Assembly (NCBI RefSeq): GCF_004765815.2
Contig: NZ_SBIS02000011.1
Span: 186,001-250,000, forward strand
DNA length: 64,000 bases
Direction: 5' to 3'
Source: Halorussus salinus
Lineage (GTDB): Archaea; Halobacteriota; Halobacteria; Halobacteriales; Haladaptataceae
The position numbers and the translations under genes were made by a program. The notes beneath the pieces were generated by a model, which was not told the origin of the DNA, ran no database searches, and was given only the letters and a program-made list of their open reading frames with translations. Shown here one piece after another: positions 17,230 through 25,765 of the stretch (positions are counted from its first letter, which is position 1; every line of letters begins with the position of its first letter).

Positions 17230-18072
17230 ATGGATTATCCCGAGTCCCGGAGGGCGATGGTCGAGGAGCGCCTCGAAGCCGTCCTCGACCGCGTCGAACC
17301 GACGGAACTCGCCGACGAGGTTCGGCACGTCGCGCTGTCGGGGGGCAAGCGCGTCAGGCCGACCGTCACCGTTCTGTCCTGCGAATCGGCCGGAGGCGAG
17401 GCGGAGGCGGCCGTCGATTTCGCGGTCGGCGTCGAACTCGTTCACGACGCCTCGCTGGTGGTGGACGACATCATCGACCGGTCGGACACCCGCCGGGGGA
17501 GCGCGAGCGCGTGGGCCGAGTACGGCTACTCGCCCGCCATCGTGGCCAGCGACGGACTCATCGGCGAAGCCTTCGAGTTGTTCTCGCCGGACCCGCGAGC
17601 GATGGAGGCGGTCGCCGACGCGATGGTCGAACTCGGCGAGGGCGAGGCGACCGAACTCGTCGCCCGGCCGACCAACCGCGAGGAGTACATGGAGTTGGCC
17701 CGCCGGAAGACCGGGGCGCTGTTCCGGGCCGCCGCGGAGTTGGGCGCGATAGCCGCCGACGCCGACCCCGCGACCGTCGAGGCGTTCGGCGAGTACGCCG
17801 AGAAGGTCGGCGTCGCCTTCCAGATTCGAGACGACGTGCTGGACGCGACCGCGGACGAAGACGAGTTGGGCAAGCCCACCGGCCACGACGCCGAGATGGG
17901 CCGCCCGTCGATAGTCCGCGTGACCGACTTGGACGCCGAGGAGGCCGACGCCTTGGCCCACGAGCAGAGCGAGGCGGCGCTAGCCGCGCTCGACCGCGCC
18001 GAGACCCCGGACCTGACCGCGACCGACTACCTCCGGGACTTGGCGGCGTTCGTCGTGACGCGGGAACACTGA
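17230..18072 (+). CDS. Polyprenyl diphosphate synthase family protein
   Basis: The 280-residue protein has both aspartate-rich motifs of trans-isoprenyl diphosphate synthases: VVDDIIDRSDTRRGS near residue 80 and FQIRDDVLDATAD near residue 198, plus GGKRVRPTVT near the N-terminus. Such enzymes condense IPP with allylic diphosphates to give geranylgeranyl or longer chains for lipids, carotenoids or menaquinone. The first motif has the short DDxxD form, as in archaeal GGPP synthases. It is somewhat shorter than the main haloarchaeal GGPP synthase, so it could be a paralogue with a different chain length. Confidence 0.88.
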   Translation: MDYPESRRAMVEERLEAVLDRVEPTELADEVRHVALSGGKRVRPTVTVLSCESAGGEAEAAVDFAVGVELVHDASLVVDDIIDRSDTRRGSASAWAEYGYSPAIVASDGLIGEAFELFSPDPRAMEAVADAMVELGEGEATELVARPTNREEYMELARRKTGALFRAAAELGAIAADADPATVEAFGEYAEKVGVAFQIRDDVLDATADEDELGKPTGHDAEMGRPSIVRVTDLDAEEADALAHEQSEAALAALDRAETPDLTATDYLRDLAAFVVTREH

Positions 18073-18087
18073 CGCCCTTTTCCGTAC

Positions 18088-19191
18088 TCAACTCGGTTCG
18101 GCCCGGCGGGACCGCCGGGATTCGGCGATGGCGAACGCGAGCGTACTCGTGAGTCCCAATACTGTCCCGACCGTGAGCATCACCGCGAGGTAGGTGAGCC
18201 GTGGGAGTTCCAGCGGCACCCGGTGGAGGAAGTACGCGCTGATGGCGTGGAGGACGAGCGCGATGGAGAGGACGTAGAACGGCGCGTTGAGGTAGCGCCA
18301 CTGGAAGCGGTCGGCCAGATACTCGTCGGTAATCTGGCCGAGGCTGGTGGTGACGCCCGCCGCGGTGAACCACGTCACCGCGCCGTGGACCAGCGCCGCC
18401 AGCACTTCGAGCGGTCCCACCGGTCCGCCCGCCGATGCCTCGACGGACTCCAACGTCTCGACGCCGCGGACCCCGCCGACGACCAGCAGGGCAGCCGCGA
18501 CGACGTAGGTGATGAGCGTAACTCGGCCCGCGTAGAGGCTGTTTCTGGCCTTCTCGGCCGCGCGGTCGAGGAGTCGTTCGACGCCCAGTCCCCTGCCGAG
18601 GACGTAGAGACCGAGGAGGCCCGAGGTCACGCCGAAGACGGCCGCGCCGGGGAGGCCCAGCGAGTCCGAGATGATGGCCAGCGGGTAGATGAGGAGCAAG
18701 ATGCCGAGCGGCACGAGGATGGTCCCGCGGGTCTCGGGGTCGTCCAACACCTGCTTGATGGTGTAGTACATGGATTCGAGGTCTTGGGCCTGCCGGACGA
18801 CGACCCGGCGCACGCCGTCGATGGGCACCCGCGAGCGGATGACCGGGATGACGCTCTCGTCTTGGGCACCGTCGGTGACGATGACCGCTTGGACCTCCTC
18901 GCGGGTCGAGAGGCTGGCCAGCACCTCGTCTACCTCGTCGCCGACCGCCCGGTTCGCCGCGATGTCGCCGCCGTCGGTGCCCGTGACGACCGCGACCTCG
19001 ACGGTCTCGTCCTCGATGCGGTCCGCGAGGTGGACCCCCTCGAACATGACGTTCACGTCGCTGTCCTCGGGGTCAGCGGTGGCTAACGCGACCGCGGCGG
19101 CTTCGACGTTGTCGCGGCCGACGACGGGGGTGTCGAAGTCGGTCTTGCGACCGAGGTCGTCGTCGAGGTCCACGCAGAGGACCAACAGCAT
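18088..19191 (-). CDS. DUF373 family membrane protein
   Basis: The 367-residue protein begins MLLVLCVDLDDDLGRKT and has the soluble N-terminal DUF373 domain (VGRDNVEAAAVALATADPEDSD, GTDGGDIAANR), followed by about six membrane helices from residue 155 on. DUF373 is widespread in archaea and has no established function that I know of. It converges with the polyprenyl synthase gene. Confidence 0.88.
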   Translation of the reverse strand: MLLVLCVDLDDDLGRKTDFDTPVVGRDNVEAAAVALATADPEDSDVNVMFEGVHLADRIEDETVEVAVVTGTDGGDIAANRAVGDEVDEVLASLSTREEVQAVIVTDGAQDESVIPVIRSRVPIDGVRRVVVRQAQDLESMYYTIKQVLDDPETRGTILVPLGILLLIYPLAIISDSLGLPGAAVFGVTSGLLGLYVLGRGLGVERLLDRAAEKARNSLYAGRVTLITYVVAAALLVVGGVRGVETLESVEASAGGPVGPLEVLAALVHGAVTWFTAAGVTTSLGQITDEYLADRFQWRYLNAPFYVLSIALVLHAISAYFLHRVPLELPRLTYLAVMLTVGTVLGLTSTLAFAIAESRRSRRAEPS

Positions 19192-19343
19192 TACTCGGGG
19201 GTATGCGTCCGGGGTTTAACTTCTTTCGGGACGCCTGACAGCGGTCGGAATCGGGAACGTCTTCCCTCGACGGAGAACGTGGACGCTGTCGGGTGCTTCT
19301 TCTCGAACGACTCCGAACCTCAATGCGCACGCTTTTTCAGCGT

Positions 19344-19361
19344 TGGACGAATATACGTCCA
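19344..19361. promoter_or_regulatory. Inverted repeat directly upstream of COG2108 radical SAM gene
   Basis: TGGACG, the spacer AATATA and CGTCCA form a perfect 6-6-6 inverted repeat ending 8 bases before the ATG at 19369. It could be an operator or a hairpin masking the start. Confidence 0.35.
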
Positions 19362-19368
19362 GTAACGA

Positions 19369-20361
19369 ATGATATCGAAGGGTTGCGAACAGTGCGCCGA
19401 AGGGGGCAAGATGGTACTCTTCGTCTACGGCTACTGCGACCAGCGCGATTGTTTCTACTGTCCCCTCGGCGAGAACCGCAAGAACGTGACCGACGTGTAC
19501 GCCAACGAGCGGAAGGTCGAATCCGACGAGGACGTACTCGCCGAGGCCAAGCGCATGGACGCGCTGGGGACCTCCATCACGGGCGGCGAACCCCAAGAGG
19601 CGATGGAGAAGACCTGTCGGTACCTCCGACTCCTCAAAGACGAGTTCGGCGAGGACCACCACACGCACCTCTACACCGGCATCACCGGCGGCCGCGAGAA
19701 CATGCGTCGCCTCTCGGAAGCGGGCTTGGACGAGATTCGGTTCCACCCGCCCCTCGATTTGTGGGGCGAGATGCACGGCACCGAGTGGGAGGAGATTCTC
19801 TACATCGCCCGCGAGGAGGGCCTGACCCCCGCGTTCGAGATTCCGGGCATCCGCGCCGAGGAGGAGTTCCTCGAATTCTTGGACGAGGGCGCGGCCGACT
19901 TCTGCAACGTCAACGAGTTCGAGATGTCCGACGGGAACTTCCGCCGGATGCAGGAGGAGGGCTACGAACTACAGGACGGCCACATGAGCGCGGTCGAAGG
20001 CTCGAAAGAAATCCTCGACAAGATGGGCGACCACGAGCGCGTCTACTTCTGTACCTCCGTGTTCAAGGATTCGGCCCAGCACCGCAACCGGATGAAGCGC
20101 ATGGCCCGCAATATCCGGCGGGAGTTCGACGAGGTGACCGACGACGGAACCTTGGTCTACGGCAAGACGTGGGAACCCGAGCGCCGCCTCCGCGAACTGG
20201 GCGTGCCCGACGAGTTCTACACCGCGAAGTCCGACCACGTGGAGTTGGCGTGGTGGTTGCTCGAAGAGATGATAGAAGAGGGCGACGTGGAGAAGGGTGA
20301 AATCGTCGAGCAGTACCCGACCGTGGACGGGCAGGTCGTCGAGCGGACGCCGCTGGCGTGA
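19369..20361 (+). CDS. Radical SAM protein of the archaeal COG2108 type
   Basis: A 330-residue protein with the cluster motif CDQRDCFYC (CX4CX2C rather than CX3CX2C), followed by TSITGGEPQEAM. An extra N-terminal pair of cysteines (CEQCAEGG) precedes the barrel and may bind a metal. C-terminal residues 300-330 resemble a small beta tail. The family is conserved in archaea without a firmly known reaction. The gene stands alone between DUF373 and a Nudix gene, so context does not help. Confidence 0.8.
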   Translation: MISKGCEQCAEGGKMVLFVYGYCDQRDCFYCPLGENRKNVTDVYANERKVESDEDVLAEAKRMDALGTSITGGEPQEAMEKTCRYLRLLKDEFGEDHHTHLYTGITGGRENMRRLSEAGLDEIRFHPPLDLWGEMHGTEWEEILYIAREEGLTPAFEIPGIRAEEEFLEFLDEGAADFCNVNEFEMSDGNFRRMQEEGYELQDGHMSAVEGSKEILDKMGDHERVYFCTSVFKDSAQHRNRMKRMARNIRREFDEVTDDGTLVYGKTWEPERRLRELGVPDEFYTAKSDHVELAWWLLEEMIEEGDVEKGEIVEQYPTVDGQVVERTPLA

Positions 20362-20538
20362 CCGACTGCGGCAATTCTACAGATTGTTCCTCACGGTAAG
20401 TACGTCGCTTTGAGCGATCGCTATCGTTGTCTGAGGTCGCTTACCGCGGTCGAGAGAGCGCACGCCAACGAGAACGCCGACCGTTCGCGGAGAGGCCGAC
20501 CAGCGGGAATTTTACGACAGCGCGCCGGAACGGCGCAC

Positions 20539-21123
20539 ATGGTTAGTCACCACCGCACCGAAATCGGGCGCGAGGTCCGAGCGCGCGCCGAGGAGGTCTT
20601 CGCGGGCGTCGAATCGAGGTGGGACGACGTACCCCGATTGAACCCCCTGACCGTCGAACCGCTCCCGGACGACGACGCGACCTTCCCCGACAGCGCCGCG
20701 GCGTTCTTCGATCGGTTCTACCCCTACGCCGCCGGGGCCGCGGTCACGGACGACGAGGGGCGACTCCTCTGCGTCTACAGTCCGGTCCGCGACGAGTGGG
20801 AGACGCCCGGCGGTGCTGGGGAGTCCGGCGAGCGCCCCGAGGAGACCGCCCGCCGGGAGGCCCGCGAGGAGACCGGTGTCGAGTGCGAACTGACGGGCGT
20901 CCTCCAGACGCGACTGATGGAACTCGACCTCGGAGAACCCGAACTGCTGGCGATTCCGGTCGTGGAGTTCACCGGGCGCGTCGTCGGCGGGGAGGCACTT
21001 TCGGGAGGCGAAATCGAGGACCACGGCGAGATTTCGGACCTCGACTGGTTCGGTCCCGACGAGCTACCGAGCCACGTCCGAGAGTACGAGCAGAAGGTCG
21101 CGCACCTACGGTCGCTGGACTGA
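20539..21123 (+). CDS. Nudix hydrolase
   Basis: The 194-residue protein has an intact Nudix box beginning GAGESGERPEETARREAREETG, with the conserved G, E and REUxEE residues that bind the metal. The start at 20539 (MVSHHRTEIG) is chosen because the upstream extension from 20410 is basic and not protein-like. The N-terminal 70 residues are not of a recognised type. Substrate unknown. Confidence 0.8.
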   Translation: MVSHHRTEIGREVRARAEEVFAGVESRWDDVPRLNPLTVEPLPDDDATFPDSAAAFFDRFYPYAAGAAVTDDEGRLLCVYSPVRDEWETPGGAGESGERPEETARREAREETGVECELTGVLQTRLMELDLGEPELLAIPVVEFTGRVVGGEALSGGEIEDHGEISDLDWFGPDELPSHVREYEQKVAHLRSLD

Positions 21124-21146
21124 CGCAGGACGCGAAGACAGAGAGT

Positions 21147-22388
21147 TTACACGCCGGTCGAGTACCGCAGAATCCCGGCGACGCCGCCGAACGCCGACTG
21201 CAACTGCTCGCCCTTCTCGAAGTCGGTCGAGATAAACTTCGTCTCGGTGCCCCGCTGGTCGGCGATGTTCATCAGGAACTCGATGGCGTCCTCGCGCTCG
21301 TCGGCTTCGACCTCCGACCCGTCCTCGCAGGTGTGAGTGGGCGTGTCTTGGCGCTGGTCGACGAACTCGTACTCCTCTTTGTCGCCGCAGTCGTAGACCA
21401 CCACGTCCTTCCGGAGGTCCTCGCTGAGGAGCAGTCGGTCTACCGACCCCATGACGAGGTTCTGGCGAGTCGGCTCGAAGCCGTAGGTCGCCTTGTTGCC
21501 GTCGTGGAGCTGTTTGAAGAACTCCTCCATCTCGTTCTTGTCCTTCATCACCTCGGCGTCGGCCAGCGCGTCTTCGGCGTTGTCCACGAGGTCGTAGAGA
21601 CCAGACTCGTCGGTGTAGGCCACGTCGAACTTGCCCAGCACTTGGTCCTGAAGCTCGTGGTGGAGGTAGTCGCCGTCCAAGAACTCGTCTTTGGTCGGCG
21701 AGGGACCGCCGACGAGGACGCCGTCGAGTTCTCCTCGCTTCGGGACGAACAGGTCGTTGGCCATCTCGGCGACCTCCTGATAGAAGTTGTCGATGGCTTC
21801 GAGTCGCAGGCGGGCGAAACGCTGGGCGGACTGACCACCTTTGCGCTGTTTGCCCGGCACCAGCGACGAGGCCGATTTGACTGGTTCGACCCGCTTGCCC
21901 TTCAGCCACCCGACGTTGGCCTCGCGCCGGTCCAAAACGATGAGTCCGTACAGGCCCTTGTCGGCCAGCATGCCCTCCAGCGGTTCGGTGAGGAACGCCG
22001 AGTCGCAGTGGTAGCGGAACGACTGGACGGGGTCCGGCGGGTTTTCGAGGACCTTCGTGACCATCTCGGTCCGGCCGCCGCCCGAGTCGATGGCACCGCT
22101 GAAGATGACGATGCCGTTGTCCGGCGGGTAGGTGTCGTAGTAGCGCAGGCGGTCCTTGATGGACGTGAGCGCGTCTTGGACGTTCGTCCGGGTCTGCTTG
22201 GACTTGATGTTGCTCGCTTCGCTATGCTCCTGAGTGACGTGGGCGACCACGTCGCTAATTTGCTTGTCCGGCGGGATGTAGATAGTGACGAGCTGAGTCC
22301 CGGAACCCTCGTAGTCTCGGAGGTCCTCGATGACCTTCTGGAACTCGTACTTTTTCCTGTCGGACTGCTCGCCTTCCTGCTCGCTCAT
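21147..22388 (-). CDS. prf1: Peptide chain release factor aRF1
   Basis: A 413-residue protein with the codon-recognition NIKS motif (SNIKSKQ, about residue 60) and the GGQ loop (KQRKGGQSAQRF) that drives peptidyl-tRNA hydrolysis. It ends with the standard eRF1 domain 3. It recognises all three stop codons in archaea. It converges with the Nudix gene and is divergent from nothing nearby; it is a single gene unit. Confidence 0.97.
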   Translation of the reverse strand: MSEQEGEQSDRKKYEFQKVIEDLRDYEGSGTQLVTIYIPPDKQISDVVAHVTQEHSEASNIKSKQTRTNVQDALTSIKDRLRYYDTYPPDNGIVIFSGAIDSGGGRTEMVTKVLENPPDPVQSFRYHCDSAFLTEPLEGMLADKGLYGLIVLDRREANVGWLKGKRVEPVKSASSLVPGKQRKGGQSAQRFARLRLEAIDNFYQEVAEMANDLFVPKRGELDGVLVGGPSPTKDEFLDGDYLHHELQDQVLGKFDVAYTDESGLYDLVDNAEDALADAEVMKDKNEMEEFFKQLHDGNKATYGFEPTRQNLVMGSVDRLLLSEDLRKDVVVYDCGDKEEYEFVDQRQDTPTHTCEDGSEVEADEREDAIEFLMNIADQRGTETKFISTDFEKGEQLQSAFGGVAGILRYSTGV

Positions 22389-22518
22389 TAGGACGTTCTA
22401 GGCTAGCCAGAGGGTAAGTAACCTTTGCATACAATCGTCGTGTATCGAACGTGGATTCCCGGACGACGCCGGTTAGCCGCTCTACGGCCGACGATCGCGT
22501 TCCCGTCGGGGACCGACC

Positions 22519-23577
22519 TCAGTCGTCGGAGTCGGCGGTCGTCGCCAGTTCCCGCTCCTGTTCCTGCGAGGAGGTCGTGAACGGCGTAATCGCCGCGGTG
22601 CGCTGGGCGACGACCGAGATGCGCAACACGAACGCGAACAGGATGGCCAGCGGTGCCGCCGCGAGCGTGATGGCGACCGGCACGACCACCGCGAGCGTCG
22701 TCGGCGCGAGAATCGGTTGCGTCGAGGCCGCGAACACGAGCAACATCGTCAGCGCCGTCAGTTCCGCCGGGATGCCGACGTAGAGCAACATCCGCGAGAG
22801 GTACGCGAGTTCGTCCTGCAGGTACAGCGTCTTGAAGTACTGGCGAGCCACGTCCAACTGCTGGATGCGGACGATCAGTTCCTCGAGGAGGTCGTCTAGC
22901 TCGTCGGAGAGCGCGTCGCCGTACGTCGTCTGGATGTCCCGAATCCGGTAGATCTCTTGGGAGTAGTTGGTCTTCAGCGTGACCGACAGCGCGTTGAACA
23001 GGCCCACGTCGGACCGCTCCAAGACGCGTCTGGCGTGCCCGATGTTGCGCTCGGTGTCGTCCAGAAACGCCGAGAGCTGTTCGGCCGCCTCGTCGTCGAC
23101 CACCTCGTCGGACTTCTCGTCGGCCGACTCGACGCTCTGCTGGGCGCTGTCGAGAAGCATCTCCAAGAAGTCCGAGGGCGTCACCGGAGCCACCCCCTCG
23201 GTCAGGGTCTCCTCGACGGCTTCCCGGTACTCGTTGACGCCCTGTATCTCCTCGCGGAGGCCGCCCGGCGAGTTGAGGTGCTGGGAGATGACCAGTTGGT
23301 TGATGGAGAGGACGATGGTAATGAGCGTGAGGTTCCCGCCGATGAGCGCGCTGAAGATGTAGAACAGCGGGACCATCTGTTCGTGTGTCATCCCGAGGAG
23401 CAGTTCGAGCGAGAGGAAGAAGACGAGGAACCCCGAGAGCAACGCTCCGGCGATGACCGTCCGCTTCTCCAACAGGAAGAACCACTCGAAGGGGTTCTCC
23501 AGCACCGAGCCGAGACCGTTGCTGAGTTGCGGAAACGTGTACTCGTCGGCCGAACCGTCGTCGCTCGCCTCCGCCAT
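22519..23577 (-). CDS. Polytopic membrane protein of unknown function
   Basis: The product (352 residues from the ATG at 23577) has two membrane helices near the N-terminus (RTVIAGALLSGFLVFFLSLEL and FYIFSALIGGNLTLITIVLS), a long charged helical region of about 180 residues, then two more helices near the C-terminus. It has no catalytic motif. The pattern of paired helices around a cytoplasmic coiled-coil domain suggests a scaffold or channel-like protein. It is divergent from the MinD-like gene. I do not recognise the family. Confidence 0.65.
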   Translation of the reverse strand: MAEASDDGSADEYTFPQLSNGLGSVLENPFEWFFLLEKRTVIAGALLSGFLVFFLSLELLLGMTHEQMVPLFYIFSALIGGNLTLITIVLSINQLVISQHLNSPGGLREEIQGVNEYREAVEETLTEGVAPVTPSDFLEMLLDSAQQSVESADEKSDEVVDDEAAEQLSAFLDDTERNIGHARRVLERSDVGLFNALSVTLKTNYSQEIYRIRDIQTTYGDALSDELDDLLEELIVRIQQLDVARQYFKTLYLQDELAYLSRMLLYVGIPAELTALTMLLVFAASTQPILAPTTLAVVVPVAITLAAAPLAILFAFVLRISVVAQRTAAITPFTTSSQEQERELATTADSDD

Positions 23578-23664
23578 CCTTGTCGCTCCTCGGGTCGGAA
23601 CGCGGTTGAATACTTCGGCCACCCGACGCGACCGGGCCGAAAGTGTCGTCGCTCACGGACTAAC

Positions 23665-23672
23665 TTTATATG
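23665..23672 (+). promoter_or_regulatory. TATA box of the MinD-like gene
   Basis: TTTATATG is centred about 36 bases before the ATG at 23705, so a short leader of about ten bases is expected. Confidence 0.5.
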
Positions 23673-23704
23673 CGTGTCATGGTTCGATTGGGACAACGAG
23701 TATC

Positions 23705-25567
23705 ATGTCCGACACGGTATACGCGATAGCGAGCGGCAAAGGAGGTGTCGGGAAGACGACGACCGCCATCAACCTCGGGGCGATGCTGGCCGACCGCGGT
23801 CACTCGGTCGTCGTCGTTGACACCGACCTCGGGATGGCGAACCTCGCAGACTTCCTCGACTTCGAGATAGAGACGCCGACGCTCCACGAAGTGCTGGCGG
23901 ACGAGACCGACTTCGAGGAGGCCGTCTATCGAGCGCCGGGCGACATCGACGTGCTGCCGAGCGCGACCGACATCGAGGCGTTCGTCAAGTCCGACCCCGC
24001 GAACTTGCAGGGGGTCGTCGAATCGCTCCGCGACGAGTACGACTACGTCCTGCTGGACACGGGCGCTGGCGTCAGCTACGATACCCTCGTGCCGCTGGCG
24101 CTGGCCGACGCCGTCTTGCTGGTGGCGACGCCGGACGTTGCCTCGGTCCGGGACACCGCCAAGACCGGCGAGTTGGCCGAGCGCGTCGAGACCGCGGTCC
24201 GGGGCGCGGTCCTGACCCAGCGCAGTAGCGACATCCTGAACGCCGACGACGTAGAGGAGACCCTCGGTGCGGAAGTCCTCGCGGTCGTCCCGCAGGACGA
24301 GGCGGTCCCGATGGGCATCGACGCCGGGCGACCGCTCGCCGCGTTCGCGCCCAACGCGCCCGCCGGGCAGGCCTACCGGGACCTCGCCGCGATTCTGACC
24401 GGCGTGGCCGACCCCGACCCGGAACTGGAGGCGAACGCCGACGTGGAACTCGACCCGGACGCCGAAGTCGAACCGGACGCCGACCCCGACGAGACCGAGG
24501 CCGAACCGTTCGAGATGGCGGCGACCGACGCCGCCGCTGACGCCGCATCGGTGGACACCACTTCCTCGGACGCCGACCTCACCGCGTCGGACTCGCCGGA
24601 CACAGACCGTACCGAACCCGATTCGCCGGACACCGACCGTACTGCGTCCGACTCACCGGACGCGAGCGGCCCCGAAGACCCGCTCAGCGCCGACGCCGCC
24701 CAGAACGTCCGGGACGCGCTCGGCGACGAGTCGGGCGGCGACGCGGACGCCCTGTTCGGGAGTGAGTCCGAAAGCGGCTCCGGGAGTGAGTCTGAGGGAG
24801 GGTCCGGAAGCGAGTCGGGAGGAGAGTCGCCAGTCGCCACCGACTCGCGGGACGCCGACGGGTCGCCGGACGACGCGACCGGTGACTCGTCGGACACCGG
24901 CGAGGCCCGGAGCGTGGACGACCTCATCAGCGAACACATCAGCGACGAGCGACTCGGCGCGGGCGGTGACGACCCGCTGGCCGCGAGCGACGACGCGTCC
25001 GAGGGCGGTGACGACCCGGACGAGAGCGCGGCGAGCGAAGGCGCGGGCGACGAGGAGAGCGTTCCCTTCGGGAGCGACGGCCCGCTGGCTGGCGGTAACG
25101 AGGACTCGGCCGAGAGCGCCGAGAGCGACCCGCTCGCCACCGACGACTCACTGGCCGACGACCCGCTGGAAGACGACGGCCCGCTGGCCGCCGGAGCGGA
25201 CGCCGAGTCCGTCGTGGCGGCCGACTCCGAGAGCGACCGAGGAGACGGGTCGGACGACGCGACCGGGAAGTCCCCCGGTGGAGCGTCGGCCGACGGGAAG
25301 TCGGCCGGACGGAGAGCGACCGAGGAGAAGTCGGCCAGCGAGGAGTCGGTCGGCGACGAGGAGGGCATCCCCTTCGAGACGCGCGGTCGGGACGGCGAGA
25401 ACCCGCAGAACCCGCTCGCGGACGAGGCGCGGGGCAACAGTGCGTCGGCGGAGAGTCCCCGAGACGCCGACGACGCCGACGGTTCGGACGACGACGCCGA
25501 CGGTTTGGATGACGAGTCCGACCGGAGCGGCGGCGTGTTGGGTCGCATCGGCTCGCTGTTCAAATGA
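23705..25567 (+). CDS. MinD/ParA-type ATPase with long acidic low-complexity tail
   Basis: The 620-residue protein has a standard MinD domain in residues 1-235: deviant Walker A GKGGVGKTT (residues 11-19), switch I-like DTDLGMANLADFL and Walker B region DYVLLDTGAG. The remaining 385 residues are an Asp/Ser/Glu/Gly-rich, probably disordered tail ending in a short ordered segment GGVLGRIGSLFK that could be an amphipathic membrane-binding helix. MinD paralogues with long C-terminal extensions position polar structures such as archaella in haloarchaea (MinD4). This could be such a protein, but no motility genes are near. The start at 23705 follows a TATA box. Confidence 0.88.
   Translation: MSDTVYAIASGKGGVGKTTTAINLGAMLADRGHSVVVVDTDLGMANLADFLDFEIETPTLHEVLADETDFEEAVYRAPGDIDVLPSATDIEAFVKSDPANLQGVVESLRDEYDYVLLDTGAGVSYDTLVPLALADAVLLVATPDVASVRDTAKTGELAERVETAVRGAVLTQRSSDILNADDVEETLGAEVLAVVPQDEAVPMGIDAGRPLAAFAPNAPAGQAYRDLAAILTGVADPDPELEANADVELDPDAEVEPDADPDETEAEPFEMAATDAAADAASVDTTSSDADLTASDSPDTDRTEPDSPDTDRTASDSPDASGPEDPLSADAAQNVRDALGDESGGDADALFGSESESGSGSESEGGSGSESGGESPVATDSRDADGSPDDATGDSSDTGEARSVDDLISEHISDERLGAGGDDPLAASDDASEGGDDPDESAASEGAGDEESVPFGSDGPLAGGNEDSAESAESDPLATDDSLADDPLEDDGPLAAGADAESVVAADSESDRGDGSDDATGKSPGGASADGKSAGRRATEEKSASEESVGDEEGIPFETRGRDGENPQNPLADEARGNSASAESPRDADDADGSDDDADGLDDESDRSGGVLGRIGSLFK
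24590..24664 (+). repeat. 30-bp coding tandem repeat in MinD-like tail
   Basis: Two and a half copies of a 30-base unit encode the ten-residue motif DSPDTDRT followed by EP or AS. It lies early in the acidic tail, at about residues 296-320. It is an in-frame repeat that can vary in number without disturbing the ATPase domain. Confidence 0.7.
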
Positions 25568-25609
25568 CGGCGCGAACTCATAAGGTGCTTCGCGGTGGAA
25601 CGTATCAGT

Positions 25610-25765
25610 ATGGCAGACGATACCGCGGTTCCGTTCTGGTGGATACTGCTCTTCGTGTTACTGGCGCTCGGAGCGGGCGCGGGAGCGGTTCTGTTCGTCG
25701 GCGGACAGTTGGTATCGGTCGCGGTCGGAATCGGCGCGAGCGCGGGAGTCGCGCCCCCGACGTGA
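25610..25765 (+). CDS. Small membrane protein, 51 residues
   Basis: An ATG 42 bases after the MinD-like gene opens a 51-residue protein with two hydrophobic stretches (FWWILLFVLLALGAGAGAV and QLVSVAVGIGASAGV). GC-rich third positions match the neighbours. It ends one base before the argS stop on the opposite strand. It may be co-transcribed with the MinD-like gene and could act with it at the membrane; this is inference from position only. Confidence 0.6.
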   Translation: MADDTAVPFWWILLFVLLALGAGAGAVLFVGGQLVSVAVGIGASAGVAPPT

